Source: an uncultured Mailhella sp.
GTDB taxonomy: Bacteria; Desulfobacterota; Desulfovibrionia; Desulfovibrionales; Desulfovibrionaceae
DNA length: 44,385 nucleotides
NCBI GenBank assembly: GCA_944324085.1
Contig: CALUUX010000028.1
Coordinates: forward strand, 1-44,385
Reading direction: 5' to 3'
The translations under genes were made by a program, and so were the position numbers. Shown in pieces: positions 19,056 through 26,785 of the stretch. The number at the start of each line of letters is the position of its first letter. Within the stretch, counting starts at the first letter, position 1. A model generated the notes under the pieces. The model was not told the origin of the DNA. It did not search any database and was given only the letters and a program-made list of their open reading frames with translations.

Positions 19056-20288
19056 TCACGCGAGATCGGGCGCGCCGTTTTTCAGAAGAATCAGGGTTCC
19101 CACGCCGGCTCTTCGTCCGGCCTCAACGTCGCTTTCCTTGTCCCCGACAAGGACGGAGCTTCGCAGATCCACGCCGTGTCTGGCCGCGGCCTTCAGTATC
19201 ATGCCGGGCCGGGGCTTTCTGTCTTCCGAATCCTTCCGGTACTCGCCCAGCCCGTCCTTGTGGTAGGGGCAGTAAAACGCGTCGTCCAGCGGGCAGCCCC
19301 GCTTTTCGAATTCCCCCCGCACGTAGTTCATGAACGTCGCGTAATCCCGTTCCGTGAAGTAGCCCTTCGCAATACCGGCCTGATTGGTCACCACGATGAG
19401 TCTGTAGCCCATGCCCTTCGCCTTGCGGCAAAGTTCAAAAATACCGTCCACGAACTCGCAGTCCTCAACGCGGTGAACGTAGTTCTTGTCCACATTGATG
19501 ACGCCGTCCCGGTCGAGAAAAAGCGCGGGGGTCTTTCCTTCAGGCGCGGGCGCGAGCAGCGATTCGCACTCCCGCAGCGACGAAACCGTCGTCGTCCGGT
19601 TTTGCCGCACGAGCGACGGCAGTTCCCGGCAGGCCCGGGCGTAGCTTTCCGGCACGCCGATGTCGATGAAATACTCGTCCGCCAGAAAGAAGCGCGGACG
19701 CAGCCTGGCGACCCGCGGTTCCAGCAGGTCCTTTTCCAGAGAGAAACGCTGGGGCATGCCCGCGAACAGTTCCGCCCGCGCGCGGTAGGCTCCGGCGTTG
19801 ATGAGTCCGGGCCGGCCCTCGTCGGACTTTTCCCGGAAGGACGCGACGCGGCCGTCGCAGACTTCCACGCGGCCGTAGCGATCGGCGTTGTCCACGGCCT
19901 TGAGCATGACGGCGAGCGGTTCGCCGGCGAATTCGTTCCAGAATCTGCGGTAGTCGGCCTGCACGAAGGTGTCGCCGTTGACCACCAGGGCCTCGTCGAG
20001 CCCGAACAGATCAAAGGCCCGCTTCACGGCTCCGCCCGTGCCGAGGGGTTCTTCCTCCACGGAATAGCGCACCGGAACGCCGCGAAACGCGTCTCCGAAA
20101 CGCGTCTGGATCGCCTCGCGCATGTACGACACGCACAGGATGAATTCATCGGAACCGTAGGCGAGCAGATTGTCCAGAAGCAGCTCGAGAAACGGTGTGC
20201 CATTGATATCAGCCATGGGCTTAGGCAAATCTTTTACCACCTGGCGTAAACGAGTCCCCAGCCCGCCTGCAAGAACGACTACTTTCAT
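19056..20288 (-). CDS. Fused heptose-1-phosphate guanylyltransferase / heptose bisphosphate phosphatase (HddC-GmhB)
   Basis: A 410-residue bifunctional enzyme of GDP-D-glycero-alpha-D-manno-heptose synthesis. Residues 1 to about 225 form a nucleotidyltransferase: LAGGLGTRLRQVVKDLPKPM, VNGDTFV, LINAGAY and a C-terminal EYFIDIGVPESY. Residues 235-410 form a HAD phosphatase: LFLDRDGVINVDKNYVH, VVTNQAGIAKGYF, a zinc-binding CPYHKDGLGEYRKDSEDRKPRPGM-like region (only two of the usual zinc cysteines, Cys in FYCPYH, are obvious) and VGDKESDVEAGRRAG. In most bacteria these are separate proteins, so the fusion joins the phosphatase and guanylyl-transfer steps. Its start overlaps the hddA stop (ATGA). 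Confidence 0.92.
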   Translation of the reverse strand: MKVVVLAGGLGTRLRQVVKDLPKPMADINGTPFLELLLDNLLAYGSDEFILCVSYMREAIQTRFGDAFRGVPVRYSVEEEPLGTGGAVKRAFDLFGLDEALVVNGDTFVQADYRRFWNEFAGEPLAVMLKAVDNADRYGRVEVCDGRVASFREKSDEGRPGLINAGAYRARAELFAGMPQRFSLEKDLLEPRVARLRPRFFLADEYFIDIGVPESYARACRELPSLVRQNRTTTVSSLRECESLLAPAPEGKTPALFLDRDGVINVDKNYVHRVEDCEFVDGIFELCRKAKGMGYRLIVVTNQAGIAKGYFTERDYATFMNYVRGEFEKRGCPLDDAFYCPYHKDGLGEYRKDSEDRKPRPGMILKAAARHGVDLRSSVLVGDKESDVEAGRRAGVGTLILLKNGAPDLA

Positions 20289-21358
20289 GGCTTCAGAAGA
20301 ATCCCCTCATGACGGCTCTGCTGCATGTGGATGAAGTCGCGCTTCTCGTACACGGACTGCGGATAGTCCTTGGGCGCGTACATCACGATCTGGCAGCCCT
20401 GATCGTCGAACTTGAACGGCACGTGAATGAGATTCCGCAACGCTTTCTTGACGTCCCTGCGCCGCCCGTCCGGCACATAGAAGAGCATGAATCCCCCGCC
20501 GCCCGCGCCGAGCACCTTGCCGCCCAGCGCGCCGTTGTCCATGGCGGCCTTATAGATGTCGTCGATGAGGGAATTGGATATCTTGTCGGTGAGGGAACGT
20601 TTGAGCGTCCAGGTTTCGTGCAGCATGCGGCCGAAGTCGTCGAGATCGGCGGATTCGTCGCTCAGCGCGCGGGCGGCTTCTTCCACCATGGCCTGCATGC
20701 GCGTGAGCTGGGCGGTTTTGCTCTTGGTGCTTTTCACCTGCGTTTCCGCGATTTCCGACGAGCTGCGCGACACGCCGGTGAAAAACAGCAGCAGCTTGTC
20801 GTTGAACGCGGTTCTGCGCTCGTCGCTGAGAATGACGGGATCCACGGAAAACGAGCCGTTGGTGTTGATGTGAATATGGTTCAGCCCGCCGTACACGGCG
20901 GCGATCTGATCCTGAATGCCGCCGTTTTCCTTCAGGATTTCCCGTTCCAGCCGGATGGTTTCCCGCGCGAGGCCGTACTTGGAGATCATCTCGCCCTTGA
21001 GCGCGTAGATGGCCTTGATGAGCCCCGCGCAGAACGACGAGCTCGATCCCAGCCCCGACCGGGCGGGCAGATCGCACTGATTGCTGATTTCCACGCCCCG
21101 CGCCACGCCGTAATGCTTGAGGGCCGCGCGAATGGCGACGTGCTGTATCTCGTCCACGGTTTCGGGATACTCCAGAATCTTCCACACGATGCGGTTGCGG
21201 TACTCGGCGTTGAACGGCGGCAGGTAGCGGCAGCTGATGTAGTTGTAATGATTGATGGAGGTGGAAAGAACGTCGCCTCCGTGTTCCTCGTACCAGGCGT
21301 AGTAGTCGGTTCCCCCGCCGAAGAAGGATATGCGATACGGCGTGCGAGTGATGATCAT
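20285..21358 (-). CDS. hddA: D-glycero-alpha-D-manno-heptose 7-phosphate kinase HddA
   Basis: A GHMP-family kinase that phosphorylates D-glycero-D-manno-heptose 7-phosphate at C1. The 357-residue protein has the N-terminal RTPYRISFFGGGTDY, the ATP-binding PARSGLGSSSSFCAGL, GGIQDQIAAVYGG, and the C-terminal GGKVLGAGGGGFMLFY. This alpha-anomer kinase, rather than HldE, marks the GDP-heptose route. GGAGGG precedes the ATG; the gene overlaps the fused hddC-gmhB by four bases and follows gmhA by 13. Confidence 0.95.
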   Translation of the reverse strand: MIITRTPYRISFFGGGTDYYAWYEEHGGDVLSTSINHYNYISCRYLPPFNAEYRNRIVWKILEYPETVDEIQHVAIRAALKHYGVARGVEISNQCDLPARSGLGSSSSFCAGLIKAIYALKGEMISKYGLARETIRLEREILKENGGIQDQIAAVYGGLNHIHINTNGSFSVDPVILSDERRTAFNDKLLLFFTGVSRSSSEIAETQVKSTKSKTAQLTRMQAMVEEAARALSDESADLDDFGRMLHETWTLKRSLTDKISNSLIDDIYKAAMDNGALGGKVLGAGGGGFMLFYVPDGRRRDVKKALRNLIHVPFKFDDQGCQIVMYAPKDYPQSVYEKRDFIHMQQSRHEGILLKP

Positions 21359-21371
21359 CGCGCCCTCCGCC

Positions 21372-21947
21372 TCAGCGACCCTCGGGAAACATGGCCGCTT
21401 CCACGATCCCGCACACGAGGTGCCCGCAGGCGATGTGCATTTCCTGCACGCTGTTGGTGACCGACGAGGGAACGGCGAGGCAGAGATCGGCGGCGTCCTT
21501 CATGCGGCCGCCGGACTCGCCCGTGAACGCCACGGCGAACACGCCCATTTCCCGCGCGACGGCGAAGGCTTCCAGCACGTTGCGGGAATTGCCCGACGTG
21601 GAAATGCCCACCAGCACGTCGCCTCTGACGCCCAGGCCGCGCAGCTGACGGGAAAACACGTTCTCGTAGCCGTAGTCGTTGCCTATGGCGGTGAGGGCGG
21701 AGGTGTCCGTGGTGAGGCTCAGGGCCGGCAGCGGACGTCGATCGAACTTGTAGCGGCCCATGAGTTCGGCGGCCAGGTGCTGGGAATCGGCCGCGGAACC
21801 GCCGTTGCCGCAGAACATGATCTTGTTGCCGCGCTTCAGAGCGTCGATCCAGGCGCGGGCCACGGCTTCCAGGATCGGGGCCTGCCGGCGGAGACGCCGA
21901 AAACGTTCCGCCGTTTCTTCCAGGCTTTTTTCAATCTGCTCTTTCAT
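21372..21947 (-). CDS. gmhA: Sedoheptulose-7-phosphate isomerase GmhA
   Basis: First committed step of heptose synthesis, turning sedoheptulose 7-phosphate into D-glycero-D-manno-heptose 7-phosphate. The 191-residue SIS-fold protein shows FCGNGGSAADSQHLAAELMGRY, STSGNSRNVLEA and a late QEMHIACGHLVC with catalytic residues. It lies 12 bases after the dehydratase gene and starts the gmhA-hddA-hddC/gmhB run, so the complete GDP-heptose pathway is encoded in three consecutive genes. Confidence 0.96.
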   Translation of the reverse strand: MKEQIEKSLEETAERFRRLRRQAPILEAVARAWIDALKRGNKIMFCGNGGSAADSQHLAAELMGRYKFDRRPLPALSLTTDTSALTAIGNDYGYENVFSRQLRGLGVRGDVLVGISTSGNSRNVLEAFAVAREMGVFAVAFTGESGGRMKDAADLCLAVPSSVTNSVQEMHIACGHLVCGIVEAAMFPEGR

Positions 21948-21959
21948 GTCTTTTCCCCG

Positions 21960-22988
21960 TTATCGCTGGAGGAACCTTTCGCCGCGCTTCACGCGATCGC
22001 GCCAGTAGTTAAGCAGGTCGGTCATGGTCTGCTCGAAGGAGATCTGCGGTTTCCAGCCCGTGTGCGCCGTGAATTTGGAGGTGTCGGGAATCTGAAGGTC
22101 GGCGTCGATGGGGCGCAGCCTTTCGGGATCCACTTCCACGCGGATGTCGTCCTTCATGGGCGAGAGCGAAAGCAGGAAGTTCAGCATGTCGCCCACCGTG
22201 CAGGTGTACTGTCCGCCGATGTTGTAGTATTCGCCGGGCACGGGATTGATGGTGACCAGCATGTAGTAGGCGCGCACGGCGTCGCGCACGTCGGCGAAGG
22301 TGCGCAGGGAATGGAGGTTCCCCACCTTGAGCGTCGGAGGAATGAGGCCGGACTCGATCATGGCGATCTGCTTGGCGAAGGTGCTTTCGGCGAACACGTC
22401 GCCGCGGCGGGGGCCGGTGTGGGTGAACATTCTGGTGGTCATCACGGTCATGCCGTAGGCTTCGGCGTAGTAGCGGCCGAGCAGATCCGTGCCCACCTTG
22501 GAAATGGCGTAGGGCGAGGCGGGATGGAACGTGCATTCCTCATTGATGACGCCGCCCATTTCCTTCAGCTTTTCCGGCTTGACGCGGCCGAACACTTCCG
22601 AAGACGCGCATACGTGAATGATGGCCCCGGGCGCGTGCTTGCGCAGGGCTTCCAGCACGCGGGCGGTGCCTTCGATGTTGGTGTCGAGGGTGTCGAGGGG
22701 GGCGTCGAAGCTGGTTTTGGGATAGCTCTGCGCCGCCAGATGGAACACGTAATCCGGCTCGACCTCGCGTACCACGTTGTCGATGGACACGGCGTCGCGC
22801 AGATCGCCGTAGACCAGATGAATACGCTTTTTGGCGTTGATGTCGTCGATGAGGTGGCTGATGTTGTCCAGCGGGCTGCGCCATCTGCACAGACCGTAAA
22901 TTTCCCAGTCGGTTTCCTTCATGAGGAAATCCGCCAGATGCGAGCCGACCATGCCGGTGATGCCCGTGATGAGAACTTTCTTACCCAT
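21960..22988 (-). CDS. GDP-sugar 4,6-dehydratase (GMD/DmhA/WcbK-like)
   Basis: A 342-residue extended SDR. Seen motifs: GITGMVGSHLADFL (NAD(P) site), HLAAQSYPKTSFDAPL, ASSEVFG, and the catalytic YAISKVGTDLLG (Tyr-x3-Lys), with the GMD-like THTGPRRGDVFAES segment. Family members convert GDP-mannose or, in heptose loci, GDP-D-glycero-D-manno-heptose to the 4-keto-6-deoxy sugar. Because it sits beside gmhA, hddA and hddC-gmhB, I favour GDP-heptose as substrate, which would give a 6-deoxy-heptose after reduction; GDP-mannose remains possible. Its ATG at 22988 overlaps the upstream glycosyltransferase by eight bases. Confidence 0.88.
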   Translation of the reverse strand: MGKKVLITGITGMVGSHLADFLMKETDWEIYGLCRWRSPLDNISHLIDDINAKKRIHLVYGDLRDAVSIDNVVREVEPDYVFHLAAQSYPKTSFDAPLDTLDTNIEGTARVLEALRKHAPGAIIHVCASSEVFGRVKPEKLKEMGGVINEECTFHPASPYAISKVGTDLLGRYYAEAYGMTVMTTRMFTHTGPRRGDVFAESTFAKQIAMIESGLIPPTLKVGNLHSLRTFADVRDAVRAYYMLVTINPVPGEYYNIGGQYTCTVGDMLNFLLSLSPMKDDIRVEVDPERLRPIDADLQIPDTSKFTAHTGWKPQISFEQTMTDLLNYWRDRVKRGERFLQR

Positions 22989-23919
22989 GCCTGACTCCTT
23001 TAAAAACGGCCTTCAGCGCGTCGCGCCACAGCCGCTTCGCTTGTTTTCTGTAATGGCGGACGGCCAGCCGCGGCGGAACGCCGAAGCGACGCTTCACCGT
23101 CCGGTACACGGCCGAATCGTCCCACACGCTCAGCGCGAAGCTCCGCAGCACGAAGCCGCGCAACGCCAGAACCTCTTCCGGCGAAAGCCTCTCGTCGCGC
23201 GCGAAATCCGCGATTTCGTTCACCGCCGTCACGGCGTCCCTTTCGAGACGCCTTCTGTACCCTTCCGACCAGGGGGAAGGGAAATACCGATAGCGCGCTC
23301 CGGGAACCGTCACGAACGAGCGGGCGAAGCGCGCCGTCATGACGATGAACAGATTGTCTTCCCAGCGCGCGCGTTCCGAAAATCGGACGCCGCGTTCCCG
23401 GAGCGTGGAAAGGCGGAACAGCTTGTCGAAACTGGCCCCGTTGACGAAACGGTTCATCAGCTCGGCAAAGCCCGAGATCGCCCGTTCGCCGTCGTGGAGG
23501 GTCACGGGTCTGCCGTTCTCCCACATTTCCCCGACGGCGACGTCCGCATCGTGGGCTTCCGCGCTCCGGAACAGGGCCTCGTAAAAATTGTCGTCCACCA
23601 TGTCGTCGGCCTCCACGAAGCCGACGTAGCGGCCGCGCGCGGCCTTGAGGCCCATGTTTCTCGCCCCGCCCGGCCCCGAATCGTCGTTCTGCCCGATGAC
23701 GCGCACGCGCGGATCGTTCACGGCGAGAATCCTGTCCAGAGTGGCGTCGCTTCCCGGCTTGTAGACCACGAGAATTTCCATGTCGCGCATGGTCTGCGCC
23801 TTCAGCGACTCCAGACAGCGGCCGATGACCGCCTCCCCGTTGAACACGGGCACGATGACGCTGACCGCCGGTCGGCGCGCGCCTTCGGGGGAAATTTGTT
23901 CGACTGACGTATGATGCAT
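22981..23919 (-). CDS. Family 2 glycosyltransferase
   Basis: First gene of the ten-gene glycan operon. The 312-residue GT-A protein shows VSVIVPVFNGEAVIGRCLESL, PGGARNMGLKAARGRYVGFVEADDMVDDNF with the E-x-D-D metal motif, and ARWEDNLF in the acceptor region. The ATG at 23919 has AGGAAC eight bases upstream; a longer in-frame start at 24183 adds arginine-rich sequence and is less likely. Donor sugar unknown. About 370 bases upstream lies the candidate invertible segment, so its expression might be switched. Confidence 0.88.
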   Translation of the reverse strand: MHHTSVEQISPEGARRPAVSVIVPVFNGEAVIGRCLESLKAQTMRDMEILVVYKPGSDATLDRILAVNDPRVRVIGQNDDSGPGGARNMGLKAARGRYVGFVEADDMVDDNFYEALFRSAEAHDADVAVGEMWENGRPVTLHDGERAISGFAELMNRFVNGASFDKLFRLSTLRERGVRFSERARWEDNLFIVMTARFARSFVTVPGARYRYFPSPWSEGYRRRLERDAVTAVNEIADFARDERLSPEEVLALRGFVLRSFALSVWDDSAVYRTVKRRFGVPPRLAVRHYRKQAKRLWRDALKAVFKGVRHG

Positions 23920-24429
23920 GGGCGTGTTCCTGAAAACCTGTCCGCTCTCGCGACGCTTTCGCCGCCGCGGCCGGATGCCGGCGCGGCGACCGGGCTTTCG
24001 CGAAACGCGGCCGAAGGCGGATGTCATCGCTTTATCCGCAGTCGAATGATAGCGCCATGATATTTTGAGAGGTGGGCGAAAACGCGCCCTTCTTCTGCGG
24101 CTGAGCGGCCATGAAAAAAATGCGGCGCGACTTGCGCCTCGTTGCGGGATTGTTGGGCGAGAGGCGTCTTCGACGATCCGCAAGGTGGCGTCCCGCGTCC
24201 CGACGACGCTGAGACTTTTCTCTCCGGCTCGCCGTGGACGCGGACGTCGCCTGACGCGCCGCGTCAGATTTACGGCTCTGTCGTTTTATAAAAAAGTACA
24301 CTTTTTTATCAGGCGGAATCTGGGGGCGGAAGCGGAAGGAGCCATTTTTCATCTATGATAATATACTGATATCGTAATATTTTTTCTATGCTTCTCTGAC
24401 AGATAAGACTTGCAAAAAAGTGTACTCTG
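23920..24429. other. Intergenic region between glycan operon and recombinase gene
   Basis: No gene is supported in these 510 bases. The left part (23920-24280) is GC-rich; the right part is sharply A/T-rich and contains the palindrome at 24288-24309, the 13-bp inverted repeats and the segment between them. The promoter of the glycan operon must lie here, but I cannot place it with confidence. Confidence 0.6.
24288..24426. repeat. Candidate recombinase inverted repeats bounding a ~106-base segment
   Basis: AGTACACTTTTTT at 24295-24307 recurs as its reverse complement AAAAAAGTGTACT at 24414-24426. The left copy is part of a 22-base palindrome (24288-24309): two perfect 10-base arms, ATAAAAAAGT and ACTTTTTTAT, around a central AC. 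Serine recombinases cut at a 2-bp core in such dyads; the right copy has the matching core (GT on top, AC below) but a weaker second arm (ACTCTGCTAC). The right copy ends four bases before the stop codon of the recombinase gene. The 24308-24413 segment is A/T-rich with TATGATAATATACTGATATCG-like sequence that could hold a promoter. Inversion itself is inferred, not seen. Confidence 0.5.
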
Positions 24430-25056
24430 CTACAAGTTTTTCTTGTTTTCCGATCCGCGAGAGCCCTCGTACCGCGCGGCCTTGTAGCGGAAGGTGGAAA
24501 GCGGCATGCCGCAGTTTCTGGCCGCCTGAGAGCCGGAAATGTCGCCCTTTCGCCACAGCTGAACCATGGCGCCGAAATTCTCCGGCAGCGACTTCGCCGC
24601 CCTGCCGAAGCGCACGCCGCGCGCCCGCGCCGCCGCAATGCCTTCGGCCTGCCGACGGCGTATGTTCTCCCGTTCGTTCTGCGCCGCGAAGGAAAGCACC
24701 TGCAAGACCAGATCGGCGATGAACGTTCCGAGCAGATCCTTGTCCCGGCGCGTGTCGAGCATGGGCATGTCGAGCACGAGGATGTCCACCCGCTTTTCTC
24801 TCGTCAGCACGCGCCACTGTTCCCGCACCTCGTCGTAGTTGCGCCCCAGACGGTCTATGCTCGTCACGCAGAGCAGATCGCCGGGCCGCAGACGCCTGAG
24901 CAGCGCGCCGTACCTCGGACGGTCGAAATCCTTGCCGGACTGCTTGTCCATGAATATGTGGCGCGCGTCTATGCCTCTCTCCTTCATGGCGACGTACTGG
25001 CGAGCCACGTTCTGATCCGCGCTCGACACGCGAAGGTATCCGTAAACGTCTCCCAT
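24430..25056 (-). CDS. Serine recombinase (resolvase/invertase family)
   Basis: A 208-residue site-specific recombinase. The catalytic domain runs from GYLRVSSADQNVARQ (nucleophile serine at about residue 10) through SIDRLGRNYDEV to the long E-helix (AAQNERENIRRRQAEGIAAARARGVRFGR), followed by a C-terminal helix-turn-helix with ISGSQAARNCGMPLSTFRYK. AAGGAGGAG before the ATG at 25056 fixes the start; the longer frame to 25119 is not needed. It stands alone, with inverted repeats right after its stop, which favours a local DNA-inversion role over a transposon resolvase: no transposase or element ends are seen. Similar proteins in gut bacteria control invertible surface-polysaccharide promoters. 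Confidence 0.92.
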   Translation of the reverse strand: MGDVYGYLRVSSADQNVARQYVAMKERGIDARHIFMDKQSGKDFDRPRYGALLRRLRPGDLLCVTSIDRLGRNYDEVREQWRVLTREKRVDILVLDMPMLDTRRDKDLLGTFIADLVLQVLSFAAQNERENIRRRQAEGIAAARARGVRFGRAAKSLPENFGAMVQLWRKGDISGSQAARNCGMPLSTFRYKAARYEGSRGSENKKNL

Positions 25057-25158
25057 GAAACTCCTCCTTGGGTAAGATGTTCGTTCCGGGAGCATGACGT
25101 TCCTTGCCGCGGCAGGCAAGCGGCGCGCCCGTCCGCCGCGGCCCCTTGGCGAAAGCGC

Positions 25159-25198
25159 AAAAAAAAGCGGGGCCTCTCCGTTTGAGGAGAAACCCCGC
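25159..25198 (-). terminator. Intrinsic terminator of the permease gene
   Basis: Read on the minus strand, a hairpin (GCGGGG at 25167-25172 with CCCCGC at 25193-25198, inner stem TCTCC/GGAGA) is followed by eight T's (A8 at 25159-25166 on the plus strand). A smaller perfect hairpin, AAACGGC-TTC-GCCGTTT at 25203-25219, lies between it and the permease stop. Confidence 0.9.
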
Positions 25199-25242
25199 GT
25201 TGAAACGGCTTCGCCGTTTGGGCGAGATCCGCCGCGCCCTCG

Positions 25243-26715
25243 TCACTGAAGGTGCAGGCCGAACACGGCGATGGTCAGCGGCACGCCCAGGCCGATCATG
25301 ATGATCACGCAGCACGCGCTGCCCGATATGGACGCCCGATACGCCTCCTTCATGGTCGTCCACTCCGTGTTGCCGAAGGTCACGGCGGCGGGCGTGGACG
25401 CGGCCGGCGTGAGGAAGGCCGCGCTGGCGGCGAAGCCCAGCAGGGCCGTGGCCGCGGCGGGATTCACGTTCTGGGAAAGGCTGAAGCTGTACAGGATAGG
25501 CATGAACACCGTGGCCACCACCTGATTGTGCACGAACTGCGTCATGACCCAGCAGACCAGCGCCAGCACGATGAGAAAGGTCAGGGGGCCCATGCCGCTG
25601 AAAATCGGATCCAGCGACTGATTGATCATGGTCAGCACGCCGGCCTTCGGGGACTTCATGGCCGCGGCTATGGGCGCGACGCTGGCGATCATCATGATGA
25701 CGTCCCACTGGCAGCCTTCCTTCACGTGCTTGTTGAAGTCCAGAAGCGGCTTGCCCTCATGACGCCAGAACGTCAGAATGACCAGGAATAGCGCGAGTAT
25801 GCCCTGCGTGCCGAGAGACTTGAAGAACGAACCGACCGCCGTGCCGGGAATGAGGCTGGGCAGAAACGCCGCCACGATGAACAGCAGCATGCCGTAGCCG
25901 GCCACGCGCTGGGGAAAGGTGAGGGAAAGTTCCTGACGCATGCGTATGAAATACTGCGGATCGGCGTTGAGCACCTTGCTCACGTCGGGGCGGAACGCGA
26001 AACGCATGACCAGCAGGTACGCCAGAATGGACAGCAGCGTCAACGGCACGTTGACGGCCGCAAACTGCGCGAAGCCGAGCTCGTGCGCGCCGTCCGAAAG
26101 GTTGTGCAAAGAGCTGATGAGCACGATGGGCACGGGCCGGAACGGCATGGAACCGAAACCCAGCAGGCAGGAAAACCCTATGCCCAGCACCGTGTACATG
26201 GGATATTTCTCGCCGGGCTCGTAGCCGAATTCCCGGCACATGCCGTAAAAGAAGCTCCAGGTGATGACGATGGACGCCACGCCTCCCGTGAGCGCGCCCA
26301 GGCACCAGCCCGTGAGAAACACGAAAAACGTCATGACCCACGGATGACCGATGCAGACGCGGCTGCTCAGCAGATACTTGGCGAACTGATTGCTCATGCC
26401 CGTGCTGACGAAGAAATACGCAAACGGCATGACGAGAAAAAGCAGAATGGTCTGTCCGTCGCCGAAGGCCATGCTCAGCATGCCGTTCACCGTGCCGAAA
26501 TCCGTCCAGCCCAGCGCGATGATGGACAGCAGACTCGGCCAGCTGAACCCTACGAAGGTCCAGCCGTACACCAGGCCCAGAAATATGCCCAGCACTTCCA
26601 TGCCCAGAGGGGTCAGCGTGCTGAAGGGGGGCAGAAAGCCCACGCCGAACATGAGAAGGAGAACGACGACGCTGTGAACGAGAACGACGGATGTTTTTGC
26701 GTTTTGTTCAGCCAT
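25243..26715 (-). CDS. DASS/ion-transporter-superfamily permease
   Basis: A 490-residue inner-membrane protein with about 12 hydrophobic segments, starting VVLVHSVVVLLLMFGVGFL. It resembles SLC13/DASS carriers of di- and tricarboxylates: two related halves, a first hairpin region near GWCLGALTGGVASIVITW and a second at AFLTPAASTPAAVTFGN, in place of the SNT motifs of classic DASS proteins. The substrate is therefore uncertain; an organic anion is likely. It follows the flavin oxidoreductase gene by 70 bases on the same strand, with AAGGA before the ATG, and may import that enzyme's substrate. It ends in the hairpin terminator at 25159-25198. Confidence 0.85.
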   Translation of the reverse strand: MAEQNAKTSVVLVHSVVVLLLMFGVGFLPPFSTLTPLGMEVLGIFLGLVYGWTFVGFSWPSLLSIIALGWTDFGTVNGMLSMAFGDGQTILLFLVMPFAYFFVSTGMSNQFAKYLLSSRVCIGHPWVMTFFVFLTGWCLGALTGGVASIVITWSFFYGMCREFGYEPGEKYPMYTVLGIGFSCLLGFGSMPFRPVPIVLISSLHNLSDGAHELGFAQFAAVNVPLTLLSILAYLLVMRFAFRPDVSKVLNADPQYFIRMRQELSLTFPQRVAGYGMLLFIVAAFLPSLIPGTAVGSFFKSLGTQGILALFLVILTFWRHEGKPLLDFNKHVKEGCQWDVIMMIASVAPIAAAMKSPKAGVLTMINQSLDPIFSGMGPLTFLIVLALVCWVMTQFVHNQVVATVFMPILYSFSLSQNVNPAAATALLGFAASAAFLTPAASTPAAVTFGNTEWTTMKEAYRASISGSACCVIIMIGLGVPLTIAVFGLHLQ

Positions 26716-26785
26716 GGTTGCATCCTTGTGGAAAGGGGATCGTGCGGAAAGGCGGCGGAAGCCCGCGCCTCCGCCGCCGGAACGG

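Noticed and set aside
24288..24309. A/T palindrome as terminator of the recombinase gene
   Set aside because: Possible in part, but the stem is nearly all A-T and weak, and the matching inverted copy beside the recombinase stop suits a recombination site better.
24430..25056. Recombinase as part of a transposon or integrative element
   Set aside because: No transposase, terminal inverted repeats, target-site duplication or cargo genes are seen around it.
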